Shown: positions 1 through 8,997, counted from the first letter of the stretch. The stretch: 64,000 nt of DNA from Velocimicrobium porci (GCF_009696045.1 NZ_VUMT01000009.1:1-64000); one strand, 5' to 3'. Translations and numbers: made by a program. Notes: generated by a model not told the origin, from the letters alone.

Positions 1-42
1 GAATTAATTTTTAAATCTACAATGATGCTGCTTTTTAAAATC

Positions 43-70
43 ATACTGTTTACCTCCATGGTAACAGTAT
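43..70. promoter_or_regulatory. Inverted repeat, operator-like
   Basis: ATACTGTTTACC and GGTAACAGTAT form a near-perfect dyad with a short centre. Next to it, about 90-120, are two GTAC-centred half sites in AT-rich sequence. This looks like a regulator binding site in front of a gene lying left of the window, possibly of the MerR type, but no regulator can be assigned. Confidence 0.4.
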
Positions 71-289
71 AGCATCTGTACATTTTTATTTTGGATTTTT
101 TGTACATATATATTGTACCATTTATATTGATGAAACTTTACGTCGCAGATTAGAAACAAAGCTGATTACGAAAATATTGGCTTTTGAAGTTGCATAGCAG
201 GCGGTCAGCGGTGTCCCTTTCCATTCGCTGATCGGTACGTATGCCCCCTGTACCTTGACAACTGAATACTGATTGCATACAGGACGTGA

Positions 290-448
290 GGATATGCGGA
301 GCCACTAGGCAGGTTCGCCAAGAGATACCTGCTCTTTTTGAGTGAACGTGAGGAAATGTTGAAACACTACATTGAAGCAAAGGTATGGAGCGAGAAGAAT
401 TTGGCAAAATGTGTAGCAGTTGCACAGGGCGATGAAGCATATCTGTGA
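290..448 (+). pseudogene. Decayed mobile-element gene fragment
   Basis: An open stretch of about 50 codons encodes GRFAKRYLLFLSEREEML and continues to a TGA at 446-448. A stop lies just upstream in the same frame and I see no start codon or ribosome binding site. The pattern of a glycine-arginine start followed by an aromatic, basic helix is faintly like transposon-encoded TnpV-type proteins. The rest of 1-630 holds no convincing gene. It is best read as degraded cargo of the first element, next to its excisionase. Confidence 0.3.
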
Positions 449-631
449 TAATGATACTTCCGAATTTCAGAGAAATTTGAGATCCGGTCAATTTGGATGA
501 CGGTGCGATACCGATGTGGGCAGAGTAATGACCTGCCACCTGTATGGATTTTTTGTTATCTGCTGATGAGAAATAGGAGCATAGATTCCTGTTTGTCATG
601 GGCGGATAAAGTGCTGCCTATTATGAGAAAG

Positions 632-877
632 ATGGAGGTGTTGAAAATAGATAATACAGAGGCAAAAGTGAAAGGAAAGATGGTTCCAATATGGGAGAAA
701 TATATGCTAACAGTTGATGAGGCTGTTCAATATTTTGGAATTGGTGAAAAGAAGATAAGGATGCTGATTTCTGAAAATACTGATACTGATTATTGTTTTA
801 CGGTGCAGGTTGGGAATAAATCGTTGATTAATCGGCATAAATTTGAAGAATTTCTTAATCACACCACTTCCTTGTAG
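632..877 (+). CDS. Excisionase (Tn916 Xis-like) of the first element
   Basis: About 81 residues. The core WEKYMLTVDEAVQYFGIGEKK matches the winged-helix excisionase family of Tn916-type elements, which binds element ends and directs the integrase toward excision. The start is uncertain: ATG at 632, GTG at 638 and TTG at 641 are all in frame and the GGAGG lies on top of them. Homology with the second excisionase (50831-51097) is visible from I-D/E-N-T-E onward (ATA at 647). It lies 107 bp upstream of the integrase, the same arrangement as the second element. Confidence 0.75.
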   Translation: MEVLKIDNTEAKVKGKMVPIWEKYMLTVDEAVQYFGIGEKKIRMLISENTDTDYCFTVQVGNKSLINRHKFEEFLNHTTSL

Positions 878-984
878 AAATGAAAAATACGAAACTTTAT
901 CACTTTAAAGTGGTAAATGTTGCCCTGGTATGATATAATATGGTTGTCGTGCTAGGGCTTCTTCGTAGAAAGGAGCAAAGACGT

Positions 985-2199
985 TTGAGTGAAAGAAATC
1001 GCAATCAGAAAAGACGTGATAAAAAAGGACGTGTTTTACGAAACGGAGAAAGCCAGCGAGCGGATGGAAGATATGCATTTGTTTATACAGACTGCTTTGG
1101 AAAACAGAAATTTCTTTACAGTTGGAAGTTGGAATCGACAGATCCTCTTCCGGTAGGAAGAAGACCTTGCCAGTCACTTAGAGAAAAGGAAAAAGTCATA
1201 TTAAGGAATATAAATGATGGCATTACTCCTTATGGTGATAATTTGACAGTTCTTGAGTTGGTAAAAAAGTATATTGCTCAGAAGACTGGGGTTCGCCATA
1301 ATACAGCTGCGAATTATAATTTTGTTATTAACATTATTAAGAAAGAGGAATTTGGAGCATTAAGGATTGATAAGGTAAAACTATCAGATGCAAAAGCATG
1401 GTTGATTAAGCTTCAGGCAGATGGTAGGGGATACAGCACCATTCATTCAGTTCGTGGAGTGGTAAGACCTGCTTTTCAAATGGCTGTAGACGATGATTTG
1501 ATTCGTAAAAATCCGTTCGAGTTTCAACTATGTACAGTAGTTGTAAACGATAGTGTAACAAGAGAAGCCATAACCAGAAAACAAGAGAGAAAGTTCTTGG
1601 AATTCATTAAGAATGATGAGCATTACAAACGATACTATGATGGTATGTTTATCCTCTTTAAAACCGGACTTCGTATTTCAGAGTTCTGTGGGTTGACACT
1701 TTCCGATATTGATTTTGAAGAAAAGCAAATCAGTGTAAATCATCAGCTTCAAAGAACCAGAGATATGAAGTATGTTATTGAGGATACGAAAACATCAAGT
1801 GGAACCAGAATCATTCCTATGACCGAAGAAGTGTATGAATGTTTTAAGCGTATTGTTGAAAATCGGAAAAAACCCAAGAAGGAACCTGTGATTGATGGAT
1901 ATAAGGGATTTTTGTTTTTGGATAAGAAGGATATGCCGGAAGTTGCCTTGCATTGGGAAAAACATTTTGAGTGGGCATTGGCAAAACATAATCGAATCTA
2001 TAAGGAACAATTACCTAAGATCACACCTCATGTTTGCAGACATACCTATTGCAGCAACATGGCAAAAAGTGGAATGAATCCCAAGACACTTCAATATTTA
2101 ATGGGGCATTCTGATATAGGAGTTACCCTGAATACATATACGCATCTGGGAGCAGAGGATGCCAAGGAAGAACTTGGCAAATATGCTAAAATGGCTTAA
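985..2199 (+). CDS. Tyrosine integrase of the first element (Tn916 family)
   Basis: About 404 residues with a TTG start placed nine bases after GGAG. An N-terminal arm-binding domain is followed by a core-binding SAM-like domain (from about residue 75) and a catalytic domain. The catalytic signatures are visible: an arginine in TGLRISEFCG, the box HVCRHTYCSNMA, GHSDIGVT, and the tyrosine in TLNTYTHLG. It closely resembles the integrase at 51207-52427, especially in the catalytic half. The gene ends about 230 bp before the left duplicated phosphatase start, so it is the right-end integrase of an element that extends out of the window. It should act on the 2427-type site. Confidence 0.93.
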   Translation: MSERNRNQKRRDKKGRVLRNGESQRADGRYAFVYTDCFGKQKFLYSWKLESTDPLPVGRRPCQSLREKEKVILRNINDGITPYGDNLTVLELVKKYIAQKTGVRHNTAANYNFVINIIKKEEFGALRIDKVKLSDAKAWLIKLQADGRGYSTIHSVRGVVRPAFQMAVDDDLIRKNPFEFQLCTVVVNDSVTREAITRKQERKFLEFIKNDEHYKRYYDGMFILFKTGLRISEFCGLTLSDIDFEEKQISVNHQLQRTRDMKYVIEDTKTSSGTRIIPMTEEVYECFKRIVENRKKPKKEPVIDGYKGFLFLDKKDMPEVALHWEKHFEWALAKHNRIYKEQLPKITPHVCRHTYCSNMAKSGMNPKTLQYLMGHSDIGVTLNTYTHLGAEDAKEELGKYAKMA

Positions 2200-2248
2200 A
2201 ATTTAAAAATATTGATACAACTAAATGATAACCTAAGTGGAAAAAGTC

Positions 2249-2296
2249 TTTAGTAAAATGAGAAAATCGAACTGTTTTACTAAGATTTTTACTAAA
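2249..2296. repeat. Candidate arm-type integrase sites, first element
   Basis: TTTAGTAAAA (2249) is followed by inverted copies TTTTACTAAG (2275) and TTTTTACTAA (2286-2296). They lie between the first integrase and the attachment core, where Tn916-type integrases bind arm repeats. The second element carries a different arm repeat (TTTAGCCC) in the equivalent place. Confidence 0.45.
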
Positions 2297-2426
2297 TTTG
2301 GATGACAAAATATACGAATTTATGCCACGATATGCGACGAAAACGAAGAAAACAATCTATCACAGCAAACCGTATAAAGTGGCGTAAAATCAAGGAAAAT
2401 CAGCATTTTCAAGGAGTTTTTAAGGC

Positions 2427-2455
2427 ATGATTAAAATATTATTTGTGTGCCACGG
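2427..2455 (+). other. attL: left attachment site (duplicated target core)
   Basis: These 29 bases begin with an ATG and match 52605-52633 at 26 positions. The longest exact blocks are a 12-bp A/T run and TGCCACGG. The matching sequence is the first ten codons of the phosphatase gene. It marks the junction of the first element's right end with the second element's left end. Confidence 0.75.
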
Positions 2456-2471
2456 TACTACACTAACATAG
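2427..2471 (+). pseudogene. Orphan 5' end of the LMW phosphatase gene
   Basis: The frame reads MIKILFVCHG, as in the intact phosphatase, then four unrelated residues (TTLT) and TAG, giving 14 codons. It keeps the start codon and the first half of the phosphatase P-loop but loses the CX5R motif. A GGAG lies upstream. This is what an insertion inside the first codons of the target gene leaves at the left junction. Confidence 0.7.
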
Positions 2472-2786
2472 TGTGAAAAATGTTGTATTTACAAGGGTTT
2501 CAGCGACATAGCATAAGAATTTAGCCCTTATTTAGCCCAAACAAAATAGAGAGAATCGGTATGAATAAAAGAATATTTGAATGTTTGCATAAGCATATAT
2601 GCTTGTAGAAATACGGGTATGTGTGCTTATTTTTATGTTCAAATTTGTGTATGTGAAATTTACACCAATAACATTAAAGTGGCTGTATGAGCCACACAGA
2701 GCGTCAGAATAGCCTTTTATAGGCTACAATTAGTGATTGATTAAAATGTGTATTTCATTGGCAAAATTAAGGAGGAAAACAGAAAA
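2472..2786 (+). promoter_or_regulatory. Left-end non-coding region of the 50-kb element
   Basis: There is no gene here. Two direct TTTAGCCC repeats at 2520 and 2531 recur near the right end (52429 inverted, 52458 direct) and are likely integrase arm sites. An AAGCATATATGCTT palindrome lies near 2590, and two hairpins near 2680-2730 (GTGGCT/AGCCAC and TAGCC/GGCTA) precede the HU-like gene. Confidence 0.5.
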
Positions 2787-3239
2787 TTGGATGAATTAAA
2801 AAAGATTGGAATATCACCATATAAGATGGCTGGTCGCATTGCAAAAAAAGCAGACAATAAAATCTATAAAAGAGAGTACGTGTACGATATTCTGAAAATG
2901 TATATGGAAGAAATTCAAAGTGCATTGTTGAGAGGTGAGAGAGTTCAGATTTCAGGAGTAGGTACAATTATTCCAGAAGTAAAAACCCGTGAGAATTATT
3001 CTTTGCCATGTTGTAATAAAGCAGATGGCAACCCACCATACACAGCAATGAGAATGTCACGCACTAATACGCTACATGACAAAATGAATGAAAAATTATT
3101 AGAAAATATCGAGAACGGCATTTATGGATTAGAAAAATTACCTTTTTCAAAACAACAAATGACATATCTTAAAAATGGAGGGTTCATACCTGAAGATGCA
3201 GAATTTAAAGAATGTAATGAAAATTATGAGGAGGAATGA
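2787..3239 (+). CDS. HU/IHF-like DNA-binding protein
   Basis: About 150 residues. The order ISPYKMAGRIAKKA, a helical segment, then ERVQISGVGTIIPEVKTREN is the HU/IHF fold: helical dimerisation body then beta arms, with the conserved GxGxF/I turn seen as GVGTI. A C-terminal tail of about 45 residues is extra. A TTG start at 2787 follows AAGGAGG by 11 bases. A GTG at 2748 is possible but has no ribosome binding site. As the first gene of the element it may bend DNA for integration or replication. Confidence 0.7.
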   Translation: MDELKKIGISPYKMAGRIAKKADNKIYKREYVYDILKMYMEEIQSALLRGERVQISGVGTIIPEVKTRENYSLPCCNKADGNPPYTAMRMSRTNTLHDKMNEKLLENIENGIYGLEKLPFSKQQMTYLKNGGFIPEDAEFKECNENYEEE

Positions 3240-3249
3240 TTAGTGTAAA

Positions 3250-3474
3250 ATGTATGGAGTGGTTACAAAATATTTTAACGAAAGAGGATATGGATTTATT
3301 CAATGTATAACGGATGGAGAACAATATTTTTTGCATAAGAAAGACTTAAACGGTGAATATGTTGAAACTGGATGTTATGTTTATTTCGTGAATTTCAAAA
3401 CAAGAAGAAGAAAGAATAATGCAGCGATTATAAATGTAATAGAAGCACCAGAACATATGACAGGGAGGAAATAA
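3250..3474 (+). CDS. Cold-shock-domain-like small protein
   Basis: 74 residues. GVVTKYFNERGYGFIQ is the RNP1-type strand pattern of the cold-shock OB fold (G-x-V-K-x-F-x-x-x-x-GYGFI), and a basic patch TRRRKN follows. The family binds single-stranded nucleic acid and often acts as an RNA chaperone. It lies 10 bp after the HU-like gene and 4 bp before the next gene, so probably in the same transcript. Confidence 0.75.
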   Translation: MYGVVTKYFNERGYGFIQCITDGEQYFLHKKDLNGEYVETGCYVYFVNFKTRRRKNNAAIINVIEAPEHMTGRK

Positions 3475-3478
3475 GTAT

Positions 3479-3916
3479 ATGGCAATACATATTAGCAATA
3501 TGGATGAATTAGCAAAGGCATTACAACCTACAATGATGGGATTAGTAAATCAATTAGCAGATGAAGTTTATAAAACATTGAATTATTTTTTAAATGAATA
3601 TTACACAGGTTGGACACCTCAAAGCTATCAAAGAACAGAAGATTTCCTGCGTTCAGCAGTAAAGACAGAAGCAAAAATGAAAGGAAATAGGTGTGTAGCA
3701 TCCGTGTATATTGATTATGAGAGCATGGATGATTATGTAAACGCTACGGGATTTCAAGTGGCTACCTGGGCGAACACCGGCTATCATGGAGGCTTGTCAG
3801 TAAGTCATAAACCCCATGTGTGGGATGACACAATGGATAACACTATTAACAATGGCAGTCTGCTAAAATCAGCGATTGCATATTTGAAAAGTAAAGGATT
3901 TTCAGTAAGAGTGTGA
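3479..3916 (+). CDS. HK97 gp10-like phage structural protein
   Basis: 145 residues with a good GGAGG upstream. The layout resembles HK97-gp10/neck-protein families: an N-terminal helix, a central PQSYQRTEDFLRSAV segment, and a C-terminal NGSLLKSAIAYLKSKGF helix. These normally join head to tail. Here it stands alone between a cold-shock protein and small hypothetical genes, with no portal, capsid or tail tube nearby. Its stop codon lies inside a terminator hairpin. The family call is by eye. Confidence 0.55.
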   Translation: MAIHISNMDELAKALQPTMMGLVNQLADEVYKTLNYFLNEYYTGWTPQSYQRTEDFLRSAVKTEAKMKGNRCVASVYIDYESMDDYVNATGFQVATWANTGYHGGLSVSHKPHVWDDTMDNTINNGSLLKSAIAYLKSKGFSVRV

Positions 3917-3942
3917 TGCAGAAATGTAAACACTCTTTTTTT
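3907..3942 (+). terminator. Rho-independent terminator
   Basis: AAGAGTGT and ACACTCTT pair around a loop of about 15 bases, followed by a T run to 3942. The stem overlaps the stop codon of the gp10-like gene and ends the left-end HU-CSD-gp10 operon. Confidence 0.8.
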
Positions 3943-3960
3943 GATTGGAGGAATATATAA

Positions 3961-4197
3961 GTGGAATTAAAAGATAAAGTTGTTATCCTTGATGAAAAGA
4001 ATATCAGCAGATTATTGAATTTGTACGGAGGAATTAAAGATATTGATGAATTATCAAAAATCGTCAATAGACATTTAGAAGTTGCCATTGATGAAATCGA
4101 AGAAGATTCCAGACGACAGAGAAATGCAATGGTGATAGCAAAACTTGATAGAGAATGTCCGTATAGAAAGGAAACAGATTTTGACGGAGAATACTAA
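3961..4197 (+). CDS. Hypothetical small protein
   Basis: 78 residues, GTG start after GGAGGAATATATAA. The sequence is acidic and helical (KNISRLLNLYGGIKDIDELS), ending in a short stretch with one Cys. I do not recognise the family. It overlaps the next small gene by about 17 bp, suggesting translational coupling. Confidence 0.6.
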   Translation: MELKDKVVILDEKNISRLLNLYGGIKDIDELSKIVNRHLEVAIDEIEEDSRRQRNAMVIAKLDRECPYRKETDFDGEY

Positions 4198-4393
4198 GAG
4201 ATACAGAGTACCACATTGTAGTGATTATGATAAATGCAAATATACACAATTGCCGTGGTCTAATACTAAAGAATATAAATGCTATGAGGATGCTAATTCT
4301 TCTGAATGGGGAACATTCATTGGTTATTTAGGTGTAGATCATCCATCGAAAACAAGTCCTAAATGGTGTCCTAAGAGAAAGAAGGTAAAATAG
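4181..4393 (+). CDS. Hypothetical Cys-containing small protein
   Basis: About 70 residues from a TTG start that follows AGAAAGGA by about seven bases; an in-frame ATG at 4145 has no ribosome binding site. Four cysteines (PHCSDYDKC, YKC, PKWC) could form a small zinc site. The stop TAG overlaps the GTG start of the acetyltransferase. Function unknown. Confidence 0.6.
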   Translation: MTENTKRYRVPHCSDYDKCKYTQLPWSNTKEYKCYEDANSSEWGTFIGYLGVDHPSKTSPKWCPKRKKVK

Positions 4394-4848
4394 TGACTAT
4401 TTGCAGATTAGCACAAGAAGATATGCCAGATATTTTAGCATTATGGAAGAAACAAGGAGATGTACTTGGTATTCCATTCCGTAATACAATAAATAAGTTG
4501 ATTGATGATGGAACATTCTTTTGTATACGCAATAATGGTCGATTAATTGCAATGTGTGGATATAAGATTATGAAACGGCATCCAGAAATTAGAATCACAA
4601 AATTATGCGTGGATGAAGAGTATAGAAATAGAGGTTTAGCAATATCACTTTTGCAACATATTGTTCTGATTACATCTGTTTTAGACCTTGATGCTTATGC
4701 TGAATGTAAAGATGGAGCAGATAATAATAATTTCTATGATAAATTTGGAGAAATGGTTTCAATTAAAGAGTGTAAGACTATGAAGATCAGAAGATATAAA
4801 ATTAACAAAAGTGCTGTTGAAGAATATAAGGAGAAAAATATAAAATGA
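4393..4848 (+). CDS. GNAT-family N-acetyltransferase
   Basis: 151 residues. The acetyl-CoA-binding motif A is visible as ITKLCVDEEYRNRGLAISLL (R-x-x-G-x-A), preceded by a beta strand with IAMCGYKIM. Acceptor substrate unknown. Phage and plasmid copies sometimes modify host proteins or small molecules, but nothing here indicates a target. The GTG start overlaps the preceding stop, and the stop overlaps the next ATG (ATGA), so the three genes are translationally coupled. Confidence 0.8.
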   Translation: MTICRLAQEDMPDILALWKKQGDVLGIPFRNTINKLIDDGTFFCIRNNGRLIAMCGYKIMKRHPEIRITKLCVDEEYRNRGLAISLLQHIVLITSVLDLDAYAECKDGADNNNFYDKFGEMVSIKECKTMKIRRYKINKSAVEEYKEKNIK

Positions 4849-5021
4849 TTGTATGCCCTAACAGTCATGTTATATATTCGATGGAAGAATTAGACGAAAT
4901 GTATTATCGTGATATGCCAAAAGAATTGAGAGAAGCATTAGGAATTAAATTAGAAGATAAAGAAAAAGACACAGTTAAATTTGAAGTAACATTTGGCAAG
5001 ACTACTACCCAACCGACTTAA
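4845..5021 (+). CDS. Hypothetical 58-aa protein
   Basis: Starts in an ATGA overlap with the acetyltransferase and ends inside the first hairpin of the following structured region. The sequence is acidic and helical (MEELDEMYYRDMPKEL) with a Lys/Thr-rich tail. Phage tail-region genes sometimes carry similar short acidic proteins, but no family is recognised. Confidence 0.55.
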   Translation: MIVCPNSHVIYSMEELDEMYYRDMPKELREALGIKLEDKEKDTVKFEVTFGKTTTQPT

Positions 5022-5360
5022 AAATAAGTCCGTTAAAGTGTAGGATATTTCCTAGTCGGCAGGAAGTAAAAGAAAGCCGACATCAGGATTCAAGAATAAA
5101 TCTAATTATCTCACTGTCCATTTTTGGCGAGTGAGATTTTTATAGTGCAATTCTGCACGATGCTTTCCGTAGAATTACGTGAAAAAATCCCTATAAGTTA
5201 ATAGATTTATAAGCCGAGGGAAAAATTCTCTTGGCTATTTGTCATGCAAAAAACTTAACATTTTCAATCTGCCACTTAACAAGATTAGTAATGGTATTTT
5301 GAAGAATTTTGTTATGTATGACAATTTTCTTGAATCTCTGGTTAATAAAAAGGAGGTTCA
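5010..5360 (+). promoter_or_regulatory. Structured non-coding region before the primase gene
   Basis: Several stem-loops follow one another: GACTTA/TAAGTC (about 5015-5030), GTCGGC/GCCGAC (about 5055-5090), a T-tailed hairpin TCTCACT/AGTGAGA (5109-5141), GTGCA/TGCAC with an ATTC loop near 5145-5160, and CCGAGGGAA/TTCTCTTGG near 5215-5240. The third is a terminator. The others could be leader structure for the primase gene. No open frame is convincing. Confidence 0.5.
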
Positions 5361-7268
5361 ATGAATGACAATAAAATTAAATGTATGTACTTTGACCATA
5401 GATTCACAGAAAAACCACAAGGAAAACAATGTGGCTGGGTACAGAAAAGTTTAACTCAAACGGATATTACGATTGAGAATTTGGCAGATGCTTTATGCCA
5501 CGGAGCATCATTTAAGCCGGGAGTTTTAGTAGGTGGCAATAAGGCTGAAAATTGGTATCAGCAACAGTTTTTTGGTTTAGATTTTGACGATGGAATCAGA
5601 ATAGAAGAAGCGTATAACAAGGTTATTTCGCTTGGGATTACACCTTGTTTTATGTACACGACATTCTCACATAAAGAAGAACATCACAAATTTCGTATGA
5701 TTTTCTGCAATAACAGTATCATTGCAGATGGGAATATCAGAGACAAACTACAAGCAACTCTTATGGGTGTTATCGGTGGAATTGATGAAAGATGTTTTAA
5801 TCGTGATAGGATGTTCTTTGGCGGTAAAGGACAAGTTGTGTTACATCCTGATTATGAAGCAAGAATTAACGCTGAATCCATTATTGAAAAATACTGGAAT
5901 GATAATTTTGAACAGTATATTTCTAATGCAAATCCAAAATCTAAGAAGAAAAATAAGCCTGCTGCATCCTCAAAATCTAATGGTAAACATAAAGAATATC
6001 TTGCATTTACTGATAATACAGACGCAATCAGTACACTAAATGTTGCCTTGTTACAAGAGCGTTTAGGCATAAATGAGGACTTACTGAATACTGATAGAAG
6101 AAGATATTCTTTATTAGTATTCACTCAATCCCTTGATGATGAGGTAGACGAAAGGATTGTAGATGGAGTTTATCAATTCCAATCTGAAGCAGAGATGTAC
6201 CAGTATATCAATTCTTTAGATTTGCAAGAATATTTAGGTGTACCTAATGGTACATTCTGTTGTATATTACCAACACATGAAGATAACAAACCATCTGCAC
6301 ATATTTATATTACAGATGATGGAACACAAATATATAAGTGTTTTGGATGTAATCAAGCAAGAACAATCATTTCTATTACGGAGCAATTAGCTCATTGTCG
6401 AAGAAGTGAAGCAATCAATTTCATAAAAAAGGTATATAAAATCGACTATAAACCTTCTGAATGGGTAGAACAACAAAGACAGCTTATGATTGATTCTGCC
6501 TTATATCTGGATAGTGAAGAGTTCAAAGAAACATTCCCACAGATTAATAGATTAATTCGTACAAGAAAAACTGATATTCAGAAAATTCTTATGCACATGA
6601 CAAAGCATATTAATGATGGATTGCAATATGACGGGAAACCTCTTTTCTTTGCAAGTTTAAATAGTCTTATGAAAATTTGTGAGAAAAAAGACAAGACAAA
6701 AATATCACAGTCCGTTACATTATTTGCACTTCTGAATATGTTGAATAAAGTTGAATTGAATTGCATTCCAGAGGATGAATTAAATAAAGCAAAACATATT
6801 AGTGCGAAATATGGTTTTAAGAAGATAGTTAATTTCTATCAGATAGAAGAGTATGGATTTACTACGTTAGAGAATAGTGAAAAGATAGCCGGTACTCTGA
6901 TTGAAAATAACATATCCCTTAAAGGTCTTAGCAGAGAATATATTTTGCGTACTTTTGGCATAGAAACAGCAGACAGAGTATTTCCACAGTATAAATATGA
7001 GAATAGGCAGGGAACATCTGCAAAATCAGATTATCTTACTGGTGAAATTGCTTCTGTAGTGCTTAATACCATTAAAGAACAGGGTTACATATTTGAACGA
7101 GACGTAAATATTAATGGTGCTATCGGTACACAATGGAAGAAATCAATTCAAGAAATATTGGATTCTTACGGATTGAAGAAGGTAAAACTTAATAAAGAGT
7201 TGAAAGAAAAATATGGTATTGAGGGTAATGGTTATCCTTGCATTATTATTGAAAGCGAGGATTTTTAA
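5361..7268 (+). CDS. Phage/plasmid primase with PrimPol-like and CHC2-type parts
   Basis: 635 residues, AGGAGG upstream. The N-terminal region has FFGLDFDDG (about 72-80), then TTFSHKEEHHKFRMIF, the acidic and basic motifs expected of archaeo-eukaryotic-type primase polymerases. In the middle, a cysteine, an LPTH histidine and YKCFGC resemble a CHC2 zinc finger. The C-terminal 250 residues are helical and unassigned. It should make primers for replication of the excised element. It is followed by a terminator and stands as a single-gene unit. Confidence 0.75.
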   Translation: MNDNKIKCMYFDHRFTEKPQGKQCGWVQKSLTQTDITIENLADALCHGASFKPGVLVGGNKAENWYQQQFFGLDFDDGIRIEEAYNKVISLGITPCFMYTTFSHKEEHHKFRMIFCNNSIIADGNIRDKLQATLMGVIGGIDERCFNRDRMFFGGKGQVVLHPDYEARINAESIIEKYWNDNFEQYISNANPKSKKKNKPAASSKSNGKHKEYLAFTDNTDAISTLNVALLQERLGINEDLLNTDRRRYSLLVFTQSLDDEVDERIVDGVYQFQSEAEMYQYINSLDLQEYLGVPNGTFCCILPTHEDNKPSAHIYITDDGTQIYKCFGCNQARTIISITEQLAHCRRSEAINFIKKVYKIDYKPSEWVEQQRQLMIDSALYLDSEEFKETFPQINRLIRTRKTDIQKILMHMTKHINDGLQYDGKPLFFASLNSLMKICEKKDKTKISQSVTLFALLNMLNKVELNCIPEDELNKAKHISAKYGFKKIVNFYQIEEYGFTTLENSEKIAGTLIENNISLKGLSREYILRTFGIETADRVFPQYKYENRQGTSAKSDYLTGEIASVVLNTIKEQGYIFERDVNINGAIGTQWKKSIQEILDSYGLKKVKLNKELKEKYGIEGNGYPCIIIESEDF

Positions 7269-7310
7269 ACTGTTATATGCCTACCCCAAATGTTACCAAT
7301 TAACACGATT

Positions 7311-7343
7311 GAGACAGTATGAGTTATTCACGCTGTCTCTTTT
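7311..7343 (+). terminator. Terminator after primase
   Basis: GAGACAG and CTGTCTC pair across a 15-base loop and are followed by TTTT. This matches the end of the primase gene 43 bp upstream. Confidence 0.75.
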
Positions 7344-7374
7344 ATTATGCTTGAAAATAAGGAGATTTTAAAGA

Positions 7375-8388
7375 ATGACAAATAAAAATGAGTTTTTGAA
7401 TATAGCTAAGGCTGGATTTGAACCAGTAGCAAAAGATGAAATATTTGTAAAAGTGCATAATACGCACAATTATTGGATTTCAAATCATGGAAGAACAGTA
7501 AATAACCTTAAAGGTAAAGACAATTTCTATATGTATAAGACAGGCAATGTACATCTCACATTGACAAGTTATTATGTGGGTGGTGAAAGAATCCCAAAAG
7601 ATACATATATTAAAGATTTAGTTGCAGAACATTTTCTTGTTAAGCCAAAGGGAAAAGATCACATATACTTTGTTGATGGTAACAAAGAGAATAATTATTA
7701 TAAGAATCTCGTATATCTTGATTCTAAAGAACTGTATGCCGTTAAAAATGGAGTAGAGAACATTGAGAAATATTTAGATAGACAGGAATACATTGACTAT
7801 TTATATAAAGGTAATCAAAAAGTAAGAATAGCATATAACATGATGTATAAGAGGACGCATGACGAGGAAACTAAGAAATATTATCCACAATATGCAGATG
7901 CAACAATGTATAAGCCGTGGGAAGATGACCCAGAGCTTTGTATGGAATATTTGGAATCAATTCTGTATGAGTGCGATGGTGAACAGATGGTTATTGACAA
8001 AGATTTACTCTGTAAAGGCAATAAGGAATATGCACCTGGTAAAATATGTTGGTTGCCGTTGACATTGAATGTCATGTTATCCAATAGCAAGAAACATTAC
8101 AATGCAAAATATAATCGTTTACACAATGAGGAATTGCCATATGGTGTCAGATATGATGAGGGAAGAGATAAATATTATGCCGAAATAACAATGGACAAAG
8201 CATTAAGAGGCGATATTGAAAAAGTAAGACCGAAAAAATTGAGATATAGGAATACACCAGAAGAGGCATTTGCAGATTATAAGAAACATAAGGAAGCATA
8301 CATCATAATGATGGCTGATAAATATATGGATTATCTGCCTGTAGAAATATATGATGCTTTGATTGATTATGAAGTTGAACCATATTAA
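7375..8388 (+). CDS. NUMOD4/HNH-like homing-endonuclease-type protein
   Basis: 337 residues. YWISNHGRTVNNLKG (about 33-47) is a NUMOD4-like motif, and YFVDGNKENNYYKNLVYL (about 100-117) has the D-G-N-x2-N-x4-N-L pattern of HNH homing enzymes. The usual first histidine is replaced by Tyr-Phe-Val, so nuclease activity is doubtful. The C-terminus (LPYGVRYDEGRDKYYAEI) is AP2-like. Such genes are selfish passengers or regulators in phages. It starts the 7375-8997 group. Confidence 0.6.
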   Translation: MTNKNEFLNIAKAGFEPVAKDEIFVKVHNTHNYWISNHGRTVNNLKGKDNFYMYKTGNVHLTLTSYYVGGERIPKDTYIKDLVAEHFLVKPKGKDHIYFVDGNKENNYYKNLVYLDSKELYAVKNGVENIEKYLDRQEYIDYLYKGNQKVRIAYNMMYKRTHDEETKKYYPQYADATMYKPWEDDPELCMEYLESILYECDGEQMVIDKDLLCKGNKEYAPGKICWLPLTLNVMLSNSKKHYNAKYNRLHNEELPYGVRYDEGRDKYYAEITMDKALRGDIEKVRPKKLRYRNTPEEAFADYKKHKEAYIIMMADKYMDYLPVEIYDALIDYEVEPY

Positions 8389-8415
8389 ATAATAGATTGG
8401 AGGGAATCAAACACA

Positions 8416-8610
8416 ATGACAGATTATGAAATGTGGGTACAGCAGGCATTAAATGATGTAGCTGCTGAAGAAAAACATGACAAGATTTATAAACAGTGTG
8501 CTATTGATGAAGCGATTGCACATATCACTAATGAGAATATCAGTGATACACAGATTAGAAATGCGCATAGAATGGCACAGGCAGATGTTGAAAGAGACTT
8601 TTACAGATAG
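8416..8610 (+). CDS. Hypothetical 64-aa protein
   Basis: Begins after a GGAGGG ribosome binding site 27 bp beyond the homing-type gene. The sequence is helical and acidic with no recognisable motif. It is followed closely by the next gene (12 bp), so probably co-transcribed. Confidence 0.55.
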   Translation: MTDYEMWVQQALNDVAAEEKHDKIYKQCAIDEAIAHITNENISDTQIRNAHRMAQADVERDFYR

Positions 8611-8622
8611 GGGGGAGTTATT

Positions 8623-8997
8623 ATGTCAGATTTATTAAATGAATTATTGAAGAATAGCATGGAAAGAGAAGCAAAGAAATTAGCGTCTAATGGTGGAGTT
8701 ACAGAACAGGACAGATACGGAAATCTTCTTGATTCAGTTAAAGGAAGAGATATCGCACAGGAAGAAACTGATAAATATTATGGTAATGTTTCACAGGTGC
8801 TTAATACCGCTAAAAATAACCGCCTGAAACGTGAAAAAGAGAATACAGAGAACGCAAGAAATTTACAACGTATTGTTTCAGATGTAGAGAATAGGGAACG
8901 TAGAGAGGCAAATGCTTTTGTTGATAGAAATAGAAAGTATTTAGACAAGGCAAAGGAAACTATCAGCAGAGAACGGAATAAGAGTTATTTTGATTAA
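8623..8997 (+). CDS. Hypothetical coiled-coil protein
   Basis: 124 residues after GGGGGAG. Nearly the whole chain is charged helix (ENTENARNLQRIVSDVENRE), consistent with a coiled coil. Length and composition would fit a scaffold or a small DNA-associated protein, but no family is recognised. Ends just before a strong terminator. Confidence 0.55.
   Translation: MSDLLNELLKNSMEREAKKLASNGGVTEQDRYGNLLDSVKGRDIAQEETDKYYGNVSQVLNTAKNNRLKREKENTENARNLQRIVSDVENRERREANAFVDRNRKYLDKAKETISRERNKSYFD

Noticed and set aside
150-599. 149-codon minus-strand frame
   Set aside because: No ribosome binding site or recognisable motif, and it overlaps the plus-strand fragment and xis region.
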